Assembly: GCF_004006665.1 (NCBI RefSeq) | Contig: NZ_QOCL01000009.1 | Span: 62,001 to 126,000 of the forward strand | DNA: 64,000 nucleotides | Direction: 5' to 3' | Origin: Halobacteriovorax sp. HLS | Lineage (GTDB): Bacteria; Bdellovibrionota; Bacteriovoracia; Bacteriovoracales; Bacteriovoracaceae | In this document: positions 32,923-41,762 of the stretch, in pieces | How positions within the stretch are numbered: position 1 is the stretch's first letter | Layout of the letters: each line of letters opens with the position of its first letter | Notes under the pieces: generated by a model | What the model saw: only the letters and a program-made list of their open reading frames with translations | Told to the model about the DNA's origin: nothing | Database searches by the model: none | Made by a program: the position numbers and the translations under genes

Positions 32923-33804
32923 TTACGATTTTTTAGCATCTTTTTTGTAATTAGTTAGAACGGGGACGAGAGCAACGCTTAATAAAACAAGAAAACATCC
33001 ACTCATCGCGAGTGGTGTAAGAATCTCGTTAAAGAATATGTATCCAAATATGGAAGCAAATATTGATTCGGCCAAAAAGATTAGACTAACAATATGTGGT
33101 GGAATCCCTTGTTGAGCATAAACTTGTAAAGAGAAAGCTATTAACGAAGAGAAAATAGACAGAACGAAAAAGCCGCTTAGCGAGCTATCTATTTTCAGGG
33201 CATTCGTAGAATATAGGGGAGCTAGAGAAACGCTTCCTTCATACAGAAGGGCAAAGAGTGTACAAAAAACTCCAATATACACACACTGTGCAAAATTAAA
33301 GTGAAAAGCATTTCTATTTTGTCCATACCTATCGACTGCAAGTATGTGTAGTGAAAATAAAAGGGCAGAGCATAGAATATAAATATCGCCCAAATTAATA
33401 TTTGTTACTTCCAGTTCACACAGCATTGCAATACCTACAAATGCCATTAAGACAAGACCCCAATAGGCCAGACGCAACTTTGTCTTAAGTAAGATCGCCG
33501 TAAGTATGGGGGTGAAAATGGCATAGAAAACAGTAAGAAAACCGCTTTTGGCAAGAGTAGTATGAGCAATGCCTATCGTCTGTAATTGCAGACCCGCTCC
33601 TAATAGAATTGAAGAAAATATAACTCCTCTTTCTTTGAGAATATTGTAGTTCTTATATAGAAGAATCAAAGAAATAGAACCGGCGAATAAAAACCTTAAT
33701 GAGTTTGACCAAATAGGGGAAAAGTCAGTGAGAGTCCAGCGTGTACCGACAAAACCCAAACCCCATATAAATGTAGCAGTAATTAATAAAAATATTTTTG
33801 TCAT
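32923..33804 (-). CDS. EamA/DMT-superfamily transporter
   Basis: 293 residues with ten membrane helices in two five-helix EamA repeats. The opening IFLLITATFIWGLGFVGTRW and the second repeat start (DIYILCSALLFSLHILAVDRYG) are typical of drug/metabolite exporters such as RhaT- or YdcZ-like proteins. The last helices show the SLIFLAESIFASIFGYIFFNE pattern of EamA C-termini. Substrate unknown; probably an exporter of small metabolites. AGGAAG lies before the ATG. Confidence 0.88.
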   Translation of the reverse strand: MTKIFLLITATFIWGLGFVGTRWTLTDFSPIWSNSLRFLFAGSISLILLYKNYNILKERGVIFSSILLGAGLQLQTIGIAHTTLAKSGFLTVFYAIFTPILTAILLKTKLRLAYWGLVLMAFVGIAMLCELEVTNINLGDIYILCSALLFSLHILAVDRYGQNRNAFHFNFAQCVYIGVFCTLFALLYEGSVSLAPLYSTNALKIDSSLSGFFVLSIFSSLIAFSLQVYAQQGIPPHIVSLIFLAESIFASIFGYIFFNEILTPLAMSGCFLVLLSVALVPVLTNYKKDAKKS

Positions 33805-33865
33805 AGAGCTTCCTATATTTTGTGAGAATATAGTTTAATGAATCTTGTATGACCATATAATTTTG

Positions 33866-34501
33866 TTAAGAGCTAGGAACTTTTGCGTATGGAAGTCTTT
33901 GTAGGAGACTAATTGAGTGATATGTCTCGAGGCCACTTGTGCAAATGGTATCTGCTTTTTCAAGATTTGCGTATTTATCTTCTCCTAAATAATCTTCTTT
34001 CATATAAACAGATTCAATTTCTGCGATGATTAAATGGGTTGCATTTTCTGTGATAGAAATTTCTCTAACGAAATTCATTGCAAGTTGAATATTAGACTCG
34101 CTGACAAATGGGGCGATGAAGTCTTCATGATACATTTCTGTAAGACCTGTTGCTTCGAACTCCGATGTGTCAGCACTATAGCGTGCACTGGTTTGGTGGG
34201 CCTTTTGATAAATATCGCTATTAACATGATTAATTGTAAATTTCTTAATATCCCTTATATTCTCAAGGGTATGCCTAGGGGATATATCCGGTCGTATTAT
34301 GAGTCCAACTAATGATGGATTGGCACCCAGATGGAAGGTTGAGTTTACAATAGATAGATTAGTCTTTTTGGTGCTGTTTATGGTTCCAATAAGGCTGCAT
34401 GGCTTAATTCCAAGTATAGAATTAATAAAATTTATTCTCTGTCTTTGACTAAATAGTTGAAATTGTATGGACTTTTTTGCAACGTTACACTTTTTTTCCA
34501 C
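33866..34501 (-). CDS. Flavin reductase-like FMN-binding protein
   Basis: 211 residues of the flavin reductase/FMN-binding split-barrel family, with KPCSLIGTINSTKKTNLSIVNSTFHLGANPSLVGLIIRP, the FMN-binding core. It starts at a GTG at 34501 with AAGG upstream. It is divergent from the MerR-B12 regulator gene and shares its control region, so it may belong to that regulon. Reaction partner unknown. Confidence 0.8.
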   Translation of the reverse strand: MEKKCNVAKKSIQFQLFSQRQRINFINSILGIKPCSLIGTINSTKKTNLSIVNSTFHLGANPSLVGLIIRPDISPRHTLENIRDIKKFTINHVNSDIYQKAHQTSARYSADTSEFEATGLTEMYHEDFIAPFVSESNIQLAMNFVREISITENATHLIIAEIESVYMKEDYLGEDKYANLEKADTICTSGLETYHSISLLQRLPYAKVPSS

Positions 34502-34517
34502 TTAAGTTTACCTTGTG

Positions 34518-34562
34518 TTGATTACTTTCTGTTTAAGTGATATCTTAATCAAGAGTTAATCA
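34518..34562. promoter_or_regulatory. TTAATCA repeats in the MerR-B12 control region
   Basis: TTAATCA occurs at 34545-34551 and 34556-34562, exactly 11 bases apart, with a related TTAAGTGA at 34533 and an inverted TTGATTA at 34518-34524. Repeats of 11-base period are what CarH-type tetramers bind. The region lies between the flavin-reductase and MerR genes. Confidence 0.5.
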
Positions 34563-34581
34563 TTTGTCCATAGGTTAAGGT

Positions 34582-35496
34582 ATGAAGAAAAATATAGGTA
34601 TTAAGGTTTTGTCGAATGCTTGTGGCGTTCAGCCACATTCTATTAGAACTTGGGAGGCCCGTTACAATATATTTAAACCTGAGAGAACTGATGGCGGACA
34701 GAGATTATATAGTGAAGAGGACCTGCAAAAAGGAAAACTAATCTCTACTTTACTTAATGACGGTCATGCTATTTCTAAAATAGCGAACCTCAGTATCAGT
34801 GATCTTAATAAGCTTGTTAAGACAGAACCATCGAATAAAGTTAGAGAAAATCTGCACACTAACATAAGTATCGCTCAGCTTTTTAAATATTTATCTAGTT
34901 ATAATATAGATGATGTTGCTAAAGAAATTCAGTATTTGAGAATGAACTCTAGTGCGAAAGAGTTTGTTTTTAGTGTTGTTCTACCAGTTATGCAAGAGAT
35001 TGGTACAAAGGTCGCTTTAGGCAATTATTCTGTGACGCAAGAACATATTATCTCAACGATTGTCAGAGACCAGCTTGGACAACTTACAATACCAAATATT
35101 GGAGATATGAATAGAAAGATTGCACTTGCTACACCTGATGGAAATTTACATGAATTGTCTATCTTGATCGCAGACATTGTATGTCGATCTAATCGAATAT
35201 CTACAAGCTACCTTGGTGCTTCTCACCCGGCCGAGTGTTTGGGAGAAGCATTAAATGCACTTAAGGTTTCAACCGTTGTAATGGGAGTCGTGTCTTCAGA
35301 TAAGTGGAATTATGACAAGAATATTGTGAAGTATTTAAAAGACCTAGATAAGCATTTAAAAAGTAAGGTTGAAGTTGTGTTAGGTGGTGGTCATGAGAAA
35401 GACTTTCCTAATTTTAAAAATATAACAAACGTAAGGGTTGTTCCCGACTTTGAAACCTTTGATGAACTATTAGCTAATTACAAAATTGGTAACTAA
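34582..35496 (+). CDS. MerR-type regulator with B12-binding-like domain (CarH/LitR family)
   Basis: Residues 1-72 are a MerR winged HTH (GVQPHSIRTWEARYNIFKPERTDGGQRLYSEEDL). Residues 95-165 form the helical cap, and residues 178-304 a B12-binding Rossmann domain with probable lower-ligand H190 (GNLHELS). In CarH the cap has a W-x9-EH motif; here E154-H155 remain but the Trp position is V144, and the usual E-x-H is N-x-H. The family uses adenosylcobalamin to sense light. The gene heads an operon of seven or more genes for lipid modification. Photosensing here is uncertain. Confidence 0.85.
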   Translation: MKKNIGIKVLSNACGVQPHSIRTWEARYNIFKPERTDGGQRLYSEEDLQKGKLISTLLNDGHAISKIANLSISDLNKLVKTEPSNKVRENLHTNISIAQLFKYLSSYNIDDVAKEIQYLRMNSSAKEFVFSVVLPVMQEIGTKVALGNYSVTQEHIISTIVRDQLGQLTIPNIGDMNRKIALATPDGNLHELSILIADIVCRSNRISTSYLGASHPAECLGEALNALKVSTVVMGVVSSDKWNYDKNIVKYLKDLDKHLKSKVEVVLGGGHEKDFPNFKNITNVRVVPDFETFDELLANYKIGN

Positions 35497-35514
35497 TCTG
35501 CTCTTGGAGTTCTT

Positions 35515-36798
35515 ATGAAAAAGATAGCAGTTATAGGCGCAGGCATTACAGGTATATCTTCTTGCTATTATTTAATTAAGAAGGGATACGATGTAACACT
35601 TCTAGAGTCGAGTAATTACTTTGGAGGTCACACAAATACTATAGATATAAGCTTTGAGAATAAAACTATTCCAATTGATACAGGATTTCTAGTACATAAT
35701 GATAGAACATATCCTAACTTAATTGATTTCTTTAATGAGCTAAATATTAATGTCCACCCAAGTGACATGACCTTCTCTGTAAAGAGGGTTTCTGAAAATA
35801 TTGTTTGGGCGGGGACAAATTTGCTAACAGTATTTGCCCAGCTCAAAAATCTTTTTAGCTATAGGTTCTATAAGTTCTTATTTGAGGTATTGAGATTTAA
35901 TAAAAACTCAAAGCGCTATCTGGATTATTGTACAGATGACTTAGATATCACTCTTGGAGATCTTCTCTCTAGGGAAAGCTACAGCGATGATTTTAAAAGA
36001 TGGTATTTACTACCGATGGGAGGTTGTATTTGGTCAACTCCGACAGATGAAATGCTCAAGTTCCCTGCTAAAACATTTTTAGTTTTTTGCATGAATCATG
36101 GTCTCTTGCAAATATTTAATCGTCCTCAATGGAAGACTGTCCTTGGTGGTTGTCGCAATTATGTAGCTAAGGCACTCGAGAGATTGGATAAGAAATATTT
36201 AAACGTAGAGATAAAGTCAATTGAGTCTATTAATGGAAAAGTTCGAATAGTATCGAATAGAAAAATAGAGCATTTTGATTACTGTATCGTTTGTACACAT
36301 CCTCCTCAGGCACTAGAAATAGTAAAGTTCGCTAATGATGAAATTAAGAAGAATTTAGAGAGTTTTAAGTACCAGCCAAATAAAGCTGTAGTTCATTATG
36401 ATTCGTCAATATTGCCTAAAAATAAAAGAGCTTGGGCAGCATGGAATTACTCTTCAGTTTTAGATAAGGATGGAGCAGATAATGTTTCTGTAAGTTATTT
36501 GATTAATAAATTGCAGCCCCTTCCTACTTTACAACCAATTATCGTGTCTCTTAATCCTGTTGATGTAATAGATCCTAAAAAAGTTTTTAAAGAAATTCAA
36601 TATGAACACCCGCTTTTTGATACTCATGCAGTTAGTTCACAAAAAAGGATAGATGAGCTAAATGGCGAGGGTGGAATTTATTTTGCTGGTGCCTGGATGA
36701 GGTACGGGTTTCACGAAGATGGTATTTTAAGTGCCAAGAAAGTGGTTAGACAGATTTTAAAATCTGACAATATTTCCGAGACTATCGAGATCTTATGA
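35515..36798 (+). CDS. FAD-dependent oxidoreductase of the DUF1365-CFA cluster
   Basis: 427 residues with an N-terminal dinucleotide motif IAVIGAGITGISSCYYL and the FGGHTNTID segment typical of amine-oxidase/phytoene-desaturase-like flavoproteins in DUF1365-linked clusters; a C-terminal FAD segment is GGIYFAGAWMRYGFHEDGILS. It probably oxidises an acyl chain of a membrane lipid. It starts 18 bases after the MerR gene and overlaps the DUF1365 gene by 4 bases. The exact reaction is inferred from cluster context. Confidence 0.85.
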   Translation: MKKIAVIGAGITGISSCYYLIKKGYDVTLLESSNYFGGHTNTIDISFENKTIPIDTGFLVHNDRTYPNLIDFFNELNINVHPSDMTFSVKRVSENIVWAGTNLLTVFAQLKNLFSYRFYKFLFEVLRFNKNSKRYLDYCTDDLDITLGDLLSRESYSDDFKRWYLLPMGGCIWSTPTDEMLKFPAKTFLVFCMNHGLLQIFNRPQWKTVLGGCRNYVAKALERLDKKYLNVEIKSIESINGKVRIVSNRKIEHFDYCIVCTHPPQALEIVKFANDEIKKNLESFKYQPNKAVVHYDSSILPKNKRAWAAWNYSSVLDKDGADNVSVSYLINKLQPLPTLQPIIVSLNPVDVIDPKKVFKEIQYEHPLFDTHAVSSQKRIDELNGEGGIYFAGAWMRYGFHEDGILSAKKVVRQILKSDNISETIEIL

Positions 36799-37523
36799 GG
36801 AAGTTATTTGTAGCCGATATTTATCATAAGAGATTCTTACCAAAGGTAAATGAATTTCACTATGGCGGATTCTACATTAAATTTGACTTAGATCAAGTGG
36901 ACTCATTAAGAAATACAATTTTTAGCTTAAATAAGTTTAATTTTTTTTCTTTCTACAGTAAGGATCATGGATCAGGAGATGATGAATCATTACGAGATTG
37001 GGCCTTAGGGATTTTGTCCAAATCAGGAATTCGTAGCTTTAAAGGTAAAATCGTTTTACAAACTTTCCCTCGCGTTCTTGGTCATGTATTTAATCCCGTT
37101 AGTTTTTGGTTTTGTTATCAGCAAGATCAGGTCGTTGCAGTTATTTGTGAAGTTAATAATACTTTTGGACAGAGACATTGCTATGTTGTTAAACATGGGA
37201 AAAAGGGAGTACTTCCAAAAGAGTTTCATGTCTCACCATTTTATGATGTCTGTGGTAATTACGAATTTACCTTTGAGGAAGATTCTGTTGTTATCAAATT
37301 ATTTGATAATAAAGTAGAGCAAATTGTGACATCAATAAAGGGGCGAGAATTAGAGTGGACGGTAGGTAATTTTCTTTCTTTATGGATAAAGTACCCTGTC
37401 TATTCAATTATGATTTTATATAGAATTCATTATCAAGCACTAAAATTATTTCTAAAAAAAATAAAGTATTTTACTAAGCCTAAGCAAAAAGACAAAGAGG
37501 TTACTTATGAATTCGAAAGTTGA
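36795..37523 (+). CDS. DUF1365 protein
   Basis: The 242-residue protein has the DUF1365 pattern: HKRFLPKVNEFHYGGFYI at the start, LPRVLGHVFNPVSF-like FPRVLGHVFNPVSFWFCY, and EVNNTFGQRHCYV in the middle. It always travels with the FAD oxidoreductase and a CFA-type methyltransferase, but its biochemical role is not settled. Gene overlaps are ATGA with the upstream gene and 17 bases with the CFA-family gene, so translation is coupled. Confidence 0.9.
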   Translation: MRKLFVADIYHKRFLPKVNEFHYGGFYIKFDLDQVDSLRNTIFSLNKFNFFSFYSKDHGSGDDESLRDWALGILSKSGIRSFKGKIVLQTFPRVLGHVFNPVSFWFCYQQDQVVAVICEVNNTFGQRHCYVVKHGKKGVLPKEFHVSPFYDVCGNYEFTFEEDSVVIKLFDNKVEQIVTSIKGRELEWTVGNFLSLWIKYPVYSIMILYRIHYQALKLFLKKIKYFTKPKQKDKEVTYEFES

Positions 37524-38715
37524 GATAAACGCAGATTCTGAACATATACCGTACTGGGGAAAGCTTTTTTTAAGAGCGATTTCACGAATTGATTATGGCG
37601 TTGCAAGTGTCACTCTTCCCAATGGAAGTGCTATGGACTTTAGAGGAAGCAAGGGAGATGGGACTCATGCTCATATTGAAATATACGACTGGAAGTTTTG
37701 CGAGTTTCTTTTTACTAAAGGTGATATCGGTTTAGGTGAAGCATATATAGAAGGATTATGGGCATCTAGAGATATTTCTAAACTTATTGAATTTGGAATT
37801 GAGAATGGGCACGCCCTTGAAAGGGTAATAAAGGGTTCAATATTTAAGATTTTTTTCTACAGAATTAAGCATTTACTAAATAGAAATACTCTTGAAGGGA
37901 GTCGGAAGAATATTTATGCTCATTACGATTTAGGTAATGATTTTTACTCAAGATGGTTGGATCGTTCAATGACTTACTCTAGTGCTCTTTTTCGTGAAAA
38001 TGAGGACCTCTATACTGCACAGCAGAATAAATATGAAAATATTTTTAATAACCTAAATGTCAAAAGAGGTGATCATATACTTGAGATTGGTTGTGGATGG
38101 GGTGGCTTTGCAGAATTTGCTTGCTCAAGAGGAGTTAAGGTTACGGGGGTGACGATTTCTAAGGCACAGTATGATTATGCTTGTGAAAGACTTGTTTCGT
38201 ACGGGGAAATGGCAAATATTGAGCTTGTCGATTATAGAAAACTAGAAGGGAAGTTCGATCATATCGTATCGATTGAAATGTTTGAGGCCTTAGGGCAGGA
38301 GTATTGGAAAACATACTTTAAAAAACTTGATGATCTTTTAAGCCCTAATGGGACTGCAATAATACAAAGTATAACAATTAATAATGCTGACTTTAATTCA
38401 TATAGAAAGGGAACTGATTTTATTCAACAATATATATTCCCTGGAGGTATGTTACCATCAGTTGAAGTTTTTGAAAAAACAGCTTCAAAGAGAAATCTTA
38501 TTGTGACTGATCGTCTAGACTTTGGCGAAAGTTACGCTAGAACACTTAATGAATGGGAAAAAGAGTTTACGAAGCTTTATCCAGATATTCATTCTTTAGG
38601 TTTTGATCATTCTTTCTATAGAACTTGGGAGTTTTACTTAAAATATTGTGAAGGTGGGTTTAGAGCTGGAAAGATAGGCGTGTCTCAATTTACGTTGTCA
38701 AAGGCCTCGCTATGA
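37507..38715 (+). CDS. cfa: Cyclopropane-fatty-acyl-phospholipid synthase family methyltransferase
   Basis: 402 residues with the CFA synthase core: the SAM motif ILEIGCGWGGFAEFA, the active-site region YDLGNDFYSRWLDRSMTYSSALF, and VSIEMFEALGQEYW. Family members add a methylene or methyl group from SAM across acyl-chain double bonds; in such clusters the product may instead be a methylated or furan-type acyl chain. N-terminal DUF-like region included. Operon position between DUF1365 and a chalcone-isomerase-like gene supports membrane lipid modification. Confidence 0.9.
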   Translation: MNSKVEINADSEHIPYWGKLFLRAISRIDYGVASVTLPNGSAMDFRGSKGDGTHAHIEIYDWKFCEFLFTKGDIGLGEAYIEGLWASRDISKLIEFGIENGHALERVIKGSIFKIFFYRIKHLLNRNTLEGSRKNIYAHYDLGNDFYSRWLDRSMTYSSALFRENEDLYTAQQNKYENIFNNLNVKRGDHILEIGCGWGGFAEFACSRGVKVTGVTISKAQYDYACERLVSYGEMANIELVDYRKLEGKFDHIVSIEMFEALGQEYWKTYFKKLDDLLSPNGTAIIQSITINNADFNSYRKGTDFIQQYIFPGGMLPSVEVFEKTASKRNLIVTDRLDFGESYARTLNEWEKEFTKLYPDIHSLGFDHSFYRTWEFYLKYCEGGFRAGKIGVSQFTLSKASL

Positions 38716-39212
38716 AAGAGATATTACTTGGACTTTCACTATTTCTAGTTAGTATTAATTCTCTTTCTTTTGAACCGAAATATATACTTAGTGGACAAGC
38801 TAAATATAGTTGGTTTTTTATAGATGTTTATGAGGCTAAACTGTGGAGAATAGAGGGAGGATCGCTATTCTCAAAGCCTCTTAAGCTTGAGTTGAAGTAT
38901 CTGAGAGACTTCAAGGGACGAGACATAGCACAACAAAGTGTTAAAGAGCTGAGTTCTATGGGAATGAGTGAGGAAGAACTCAAGATATGGTTCCCCAAAT
39001 TAGATATGATCTTCCCTAATGTAAAAGAGGGAGATACGATAACTGCTTACTTTTCGCCTGCTAGTGGAATAACCTTCTTTTTAAACTCAACCGAAGAAAT
39101 TGGTAGAATAGATAGTTTAGATTTCTCAAGACAATTTCTTAATATATGGCTTGGAGAAAAGACAAGTGCGCAGGGGTTAAGGAATAAGTTATTGGGGAGT
39201 TTAAATGAATAA
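38712..39212 (+). CDS. Chalcone-isomerase-like secreted protein
   Basis: 166 residues with a signal peptide (MKEILLGLSLFLVSINSLS) and the bacterial chalcone-isomerase-like pattern: GQAKYSWFFIDVYEAKLW, LKYLRDFKGRDIAQQSVKEL and FLNIWLGEKT. Bacterial members lack the plant catalytic role and may bind fatty acids. Overlaps the CFA gene by 4 bases and the next gene by 8 bases. Typical member of this operon type. Confidence 0.82.
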   Translation: MKEILLGLSLFLVSINSLSFEPKYILSGQAKYSWFFIDVYEAKLWRIEGGSLFSKPLKLELKYLRDFKGRDIAQQSVKELSSMGMSEEELKIWFPKLDMIFPNVKEGDTITAYFSPASGITFFLNSTEEIGRIDSLDFSRQFLNIWLGEKTSAQGLRNKLLGSLNE

Positions 39213-39615
39213 TTCTAAAGAATTGATGAGCTGGTATGAAGGATTAAGCTTAAATACGCTTGTCGATATTTCAAAATTTTATCATAAAGATTGTTTTTTT
39301 AAAGATCCATTTAATGAACTAAATGGTATCGAAAATGTAAGGAAAATCTTTGTACATATGTTCGAGGAACTTCATGACCCGAAGTTTATATTTATAGACA
39401 TGATAGCTGAAGACAAACAAACGTTCGTTACATGGGATTTTAAATTTCAATTGAAGGGAGAAGTTCATACTATTCATGGAAGTAGCCATTTGAAATGGAA
39501 GAATGGGTTGATAAATTATCATAGAGATTATTGGGATGTTGGTGAAGAAATGTTGTTAAAAATACCTCTTGTAAGATCTTTCTATAAAATACTAGTAAAG
39601 AAAATGTCTATCTAA
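39205..39615 (+). CDS. NTF2/SnoaL-like protein
   Basis: 136 residues of the cone-shaped NTF2-like fold: ELMSWYEGLSLNTLVDISKFYHKDCFFKDPFNELNGIENVRKIF, with later WDFKFQLKGEVHTIHGSSHLKWKNGLINYHRDYWD. Such small proteins act as isomerases, cyclases or binding subunits; a lipid-related role is suggested by the operon. The start lies in the end of the previous gene. Confidence 0.8.
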   Translation: MNNSKELMSWYEGLSLNTLVDISKFYHKDCFFKDPFNELNGIENVRKIFVHMFEELHDPKFIFIDMIAEDKQTFVTWDFKFQLKGEVHTIHGSSHLKWKNGLINYHRDYWDVGEEMLLKIPLVRSFYKILVKKMSI

Positions 39616-39620
39616 GGAAT

Positions 39621-41012
39621 ATGATGGTTTTAAAACTTTTAGGTCTACAGCTATTTTGGTTTGTCATTGTTAAATACATGTCGCAAATGAATGGTATTGT
39701 TAGTGTTCTTTTTTCTGTGATAATAGTTTTAATCCTTTCAAAGATTTCTAAAAATATTAGACATAAAGAAAAGTTTTTTCTATTTGTTGTTTTTACAACT
39801 CTTTGGGGAACTATTCAGGAATTAGTATTGTTTAAATTCAATATTATTTCTACTTCAAGCTTTCCAATATGGATGGTCTCTCTTTGGATTTTGATATGTG
39901 GTTACTATATTGATTTCTTCTCTAAGTTTAAGAGCACTCACTGGGGAGTCCTATCTGTTCTTGGATCACTTTGTGCTTTAGCATCTTATCATTTTGGTAT
40001 CGAGCTTAGTCAGTTAACTTTAAATCCGGATAGAGAGAAAACTTTTTATTTAATCGTTTTAATTAGTTGGTCCTTATATTTTCCAATCAGTATAAAGGCA
40101 CTCTATTCTTATTCATTTCTTGATCATCTTTTGGATAGGTTGATTGTTTTTTCTTTTGATAAAAGTGGATATTATAGGCATGCGGAATTCTTTGATAAAG
40201 ATACACTAGTCGATCTTTCTGGAAAGAATGTTTTAGTTACAGGTGGAACTTCAGGTATTGGTCTATCAGTGGCAAAGAGACTTCACTCTTTTGGGGCCAC
40301 TGTTTATATAACTGGGAGAAGTATTGAAAAGGGGAAGATGCTTGAAGTGGACGGACTACACTTTATTCAAATGGACATGTCAGACTGGAAGGAACTTAAG
40401 CAGTTTTCGCTAGAGTGCGTTGAGTTTGATCATCTCATCTTTAATGCTGGTGGTATGCCAGAAAAAATGAAACACAATGAATACGAAGTAGAGCATCAGG
40501 CTGCGTCACAGTTATTTGGACATTACTATCTTCTTAAATATTTAAATTTTTCTAAAAAGATCGTTAATAAAGCTCGTATTATTTGGGTTAGCTCCGGAGG
40601 AATGTATTTGAAAAAACTCTCTCTTGATGAGCTAGTAAATAAAACGACTTATGATAAGGTTGATACCTATGCAAATGTAAAGCGTGCGCAGGTGAGTTTA
40701 GTTGAAGAACTATCAAAAATGAGCGAATGGGATGGTTTTTCTTTTTACTCTATGCATCCCGGGTGGGTTGATACTACAGGTATTCAGGGGGCGCTTCCTA
40801 AATTTCATAAGTTTACCTCCAAAAGACTGAGAACTTGTGAGCAGGGGGGCGATACGATTGTCTGGCTCATTGTGAAAACAGTTGAGCCAGAGCGAGGAAA
40901 GTTCTACTTTGATCGTAGATCGGTTTCACCGTATATTTCAAACAGCTTTATACCAAGCTCAAAAGATAGAGAGCGACTGATGGAGTTGTTGGAAAGATAT
41001 GATATCTTCTAA
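39621..41012 (+). CDS. DUF2878 membrane domain fused to short-chain dehydrogenase
   Basis: Residues 1-175 contain six or so hydrophobic helices in the DUF2878 pattern (LLGLQLFWFVIVKY, LWGTIQELVLFKF, FPIWMVSLWILICGY). Residues 195-463 are an SDR: cofactor motif TGGTSGIG at 207-214, NAGG near 277, catalytic serine at 324-325 and Y350-x3-K354. In other genomes DUF2878 and SDR are usually separate neighbouring genes of this cluster. The fusion tethers a probable NAD(P)-dependent reductase to the inner membrane. Start at ATG 39621 after AAGGA, 5 bases after the previous gene. Confidence 0.8.
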   Translation: MMVLKLLGLQLFWFVIVKYMSQMNGIVSVLFSVIIVLILSKISKNIRHKEKFFLFVVFTTLWGTIQELVLFKFNIISTSSFPIWMVSLWILICGYYIDFFSKFKSTHWGVLSVLGSLCALASYHFGIELSQLTLNPDREKTFYLIVLISWSLYFPISIKALYSYSFLDHLLDRLIVFSFDKSGYYRHAEFFDKDTLVDLSGKNVLVTGGTSGIGLSVAKRLHSFGATVYITGRSIEKGKMLEVDGLHFIQMDMSDWKELKQFSLECVEFDHLIFNAGGMPEKMKHNEYEVEHQAASQLFGHYYLLKYLNFSKKIVNKARIIWVSSGGMYLKKLSLDELVNKTTYDKVDTYANVKRAQVSLVEELSKMSEWDGFSFYSMHPGWVDTTGIQGALPKFHKFTSKRLRTCEQGGDTIVWLIVKTVEPERGKFYFDRRSVSPYISNSFIPSSKDRERLMELLERYDIF

Positions 41013-41057
41013 AATATAATATTTATCTTGTATTTTTTTACAGGTATTATAGAAGTA

Positions 41058-41762
41058 ATGAATACAAAAGAAAAAATCTCTATCTTAAGTCTAAATATAT
41101 ATTTTGATGATAAATCTGGTGAAGTTCGTTATCCACAGATCATTAGTTTTTTAAAGAATCATCATTTTGATATTATTTGTTTACAGGAAGTTACTGATTC
41201 ATTTTTAACGCTTCTAAATAGCTGTCCACGTTTAAGTTCTGAGTATGGGCAAAGAATTTATGGGGAAGGTCGTTACAGAAATATCATTATCTCTAAGCTT
41301 TCAAGTTTAAACAAAGGGATTATCAATTTGCCATCTCAGTTGTCGAGGCAAGCTCCTTTTATTGATATTAAAGTATCTAAACAATTACTGAGGATTTACT
41401 CGGTTCATCTTGAAAGCTGCCTTGATGATGAACAGATACGGCTTGCGCAATTAGATCATCTTTATCAAAAGTATTTTGAAGACGGAATCAATTTTATTCT
41501 TTGTGGTGATATGAATTTTGGTGATGAGGATTCGGAGTCTACAACATCAGCTAATCTTTACCATGATCACAGTAATGGAGATAAGACCTATACATTCGAT
41601 GTTGAAAATAATGCTCTGGCCTCAAGTACGAGATTTCCTGATGAACCCAGTCGTCGCTTAGATAGATTTCTATCAAATTTAGAGATCGAGTCTAAGAACT
41701 ATAATGTCCATAGAAGTAATTTTTCAGATCATTATGCCATATCTATAGATCTATTTCTGTAG
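41058..41762 (+). CDS. Endonuclease/exonuclease/phosphatase family hydrolase
   Basis: A metal-dependent phosphoesterase of the EEP superfamily: ISILSLNIYF at the start, the catalytic Glu in CLQEVTDSF, the DMNFGDEDS motif and the C-terminal SDHYAISIDL. The exact substrate (nucleic acid, sphingomyelin or inositol phosphate type) is not clear. The ATG at 41058 is chosen; a TTG upstream at 41028 has no support. It follows the SDR gene closely and may be the last gene of the operon, converging with an aminotransferase gene. Confidence 0.82.
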   Translation: MNTKEKISILSLNIYFDDKSGEVRYPQIISFLKNHHFDIICLQEVTDSFLTLLNSCPRLSSEYGQRIYGEGRYRNIIISKLSSLNKGIINLPSQLSRQAPFIDIKVSKQLLRIYSVHLESCLDDEQIRLAQLDHLYQKYFEDGINFILCGDMNFGDEDSESTTSANLYHDHSNGDKTYTFDVENNALASSTRFPDEPSRRLDRFLSNLEIESKNYNVHRSNFSDHYAISIDLFL

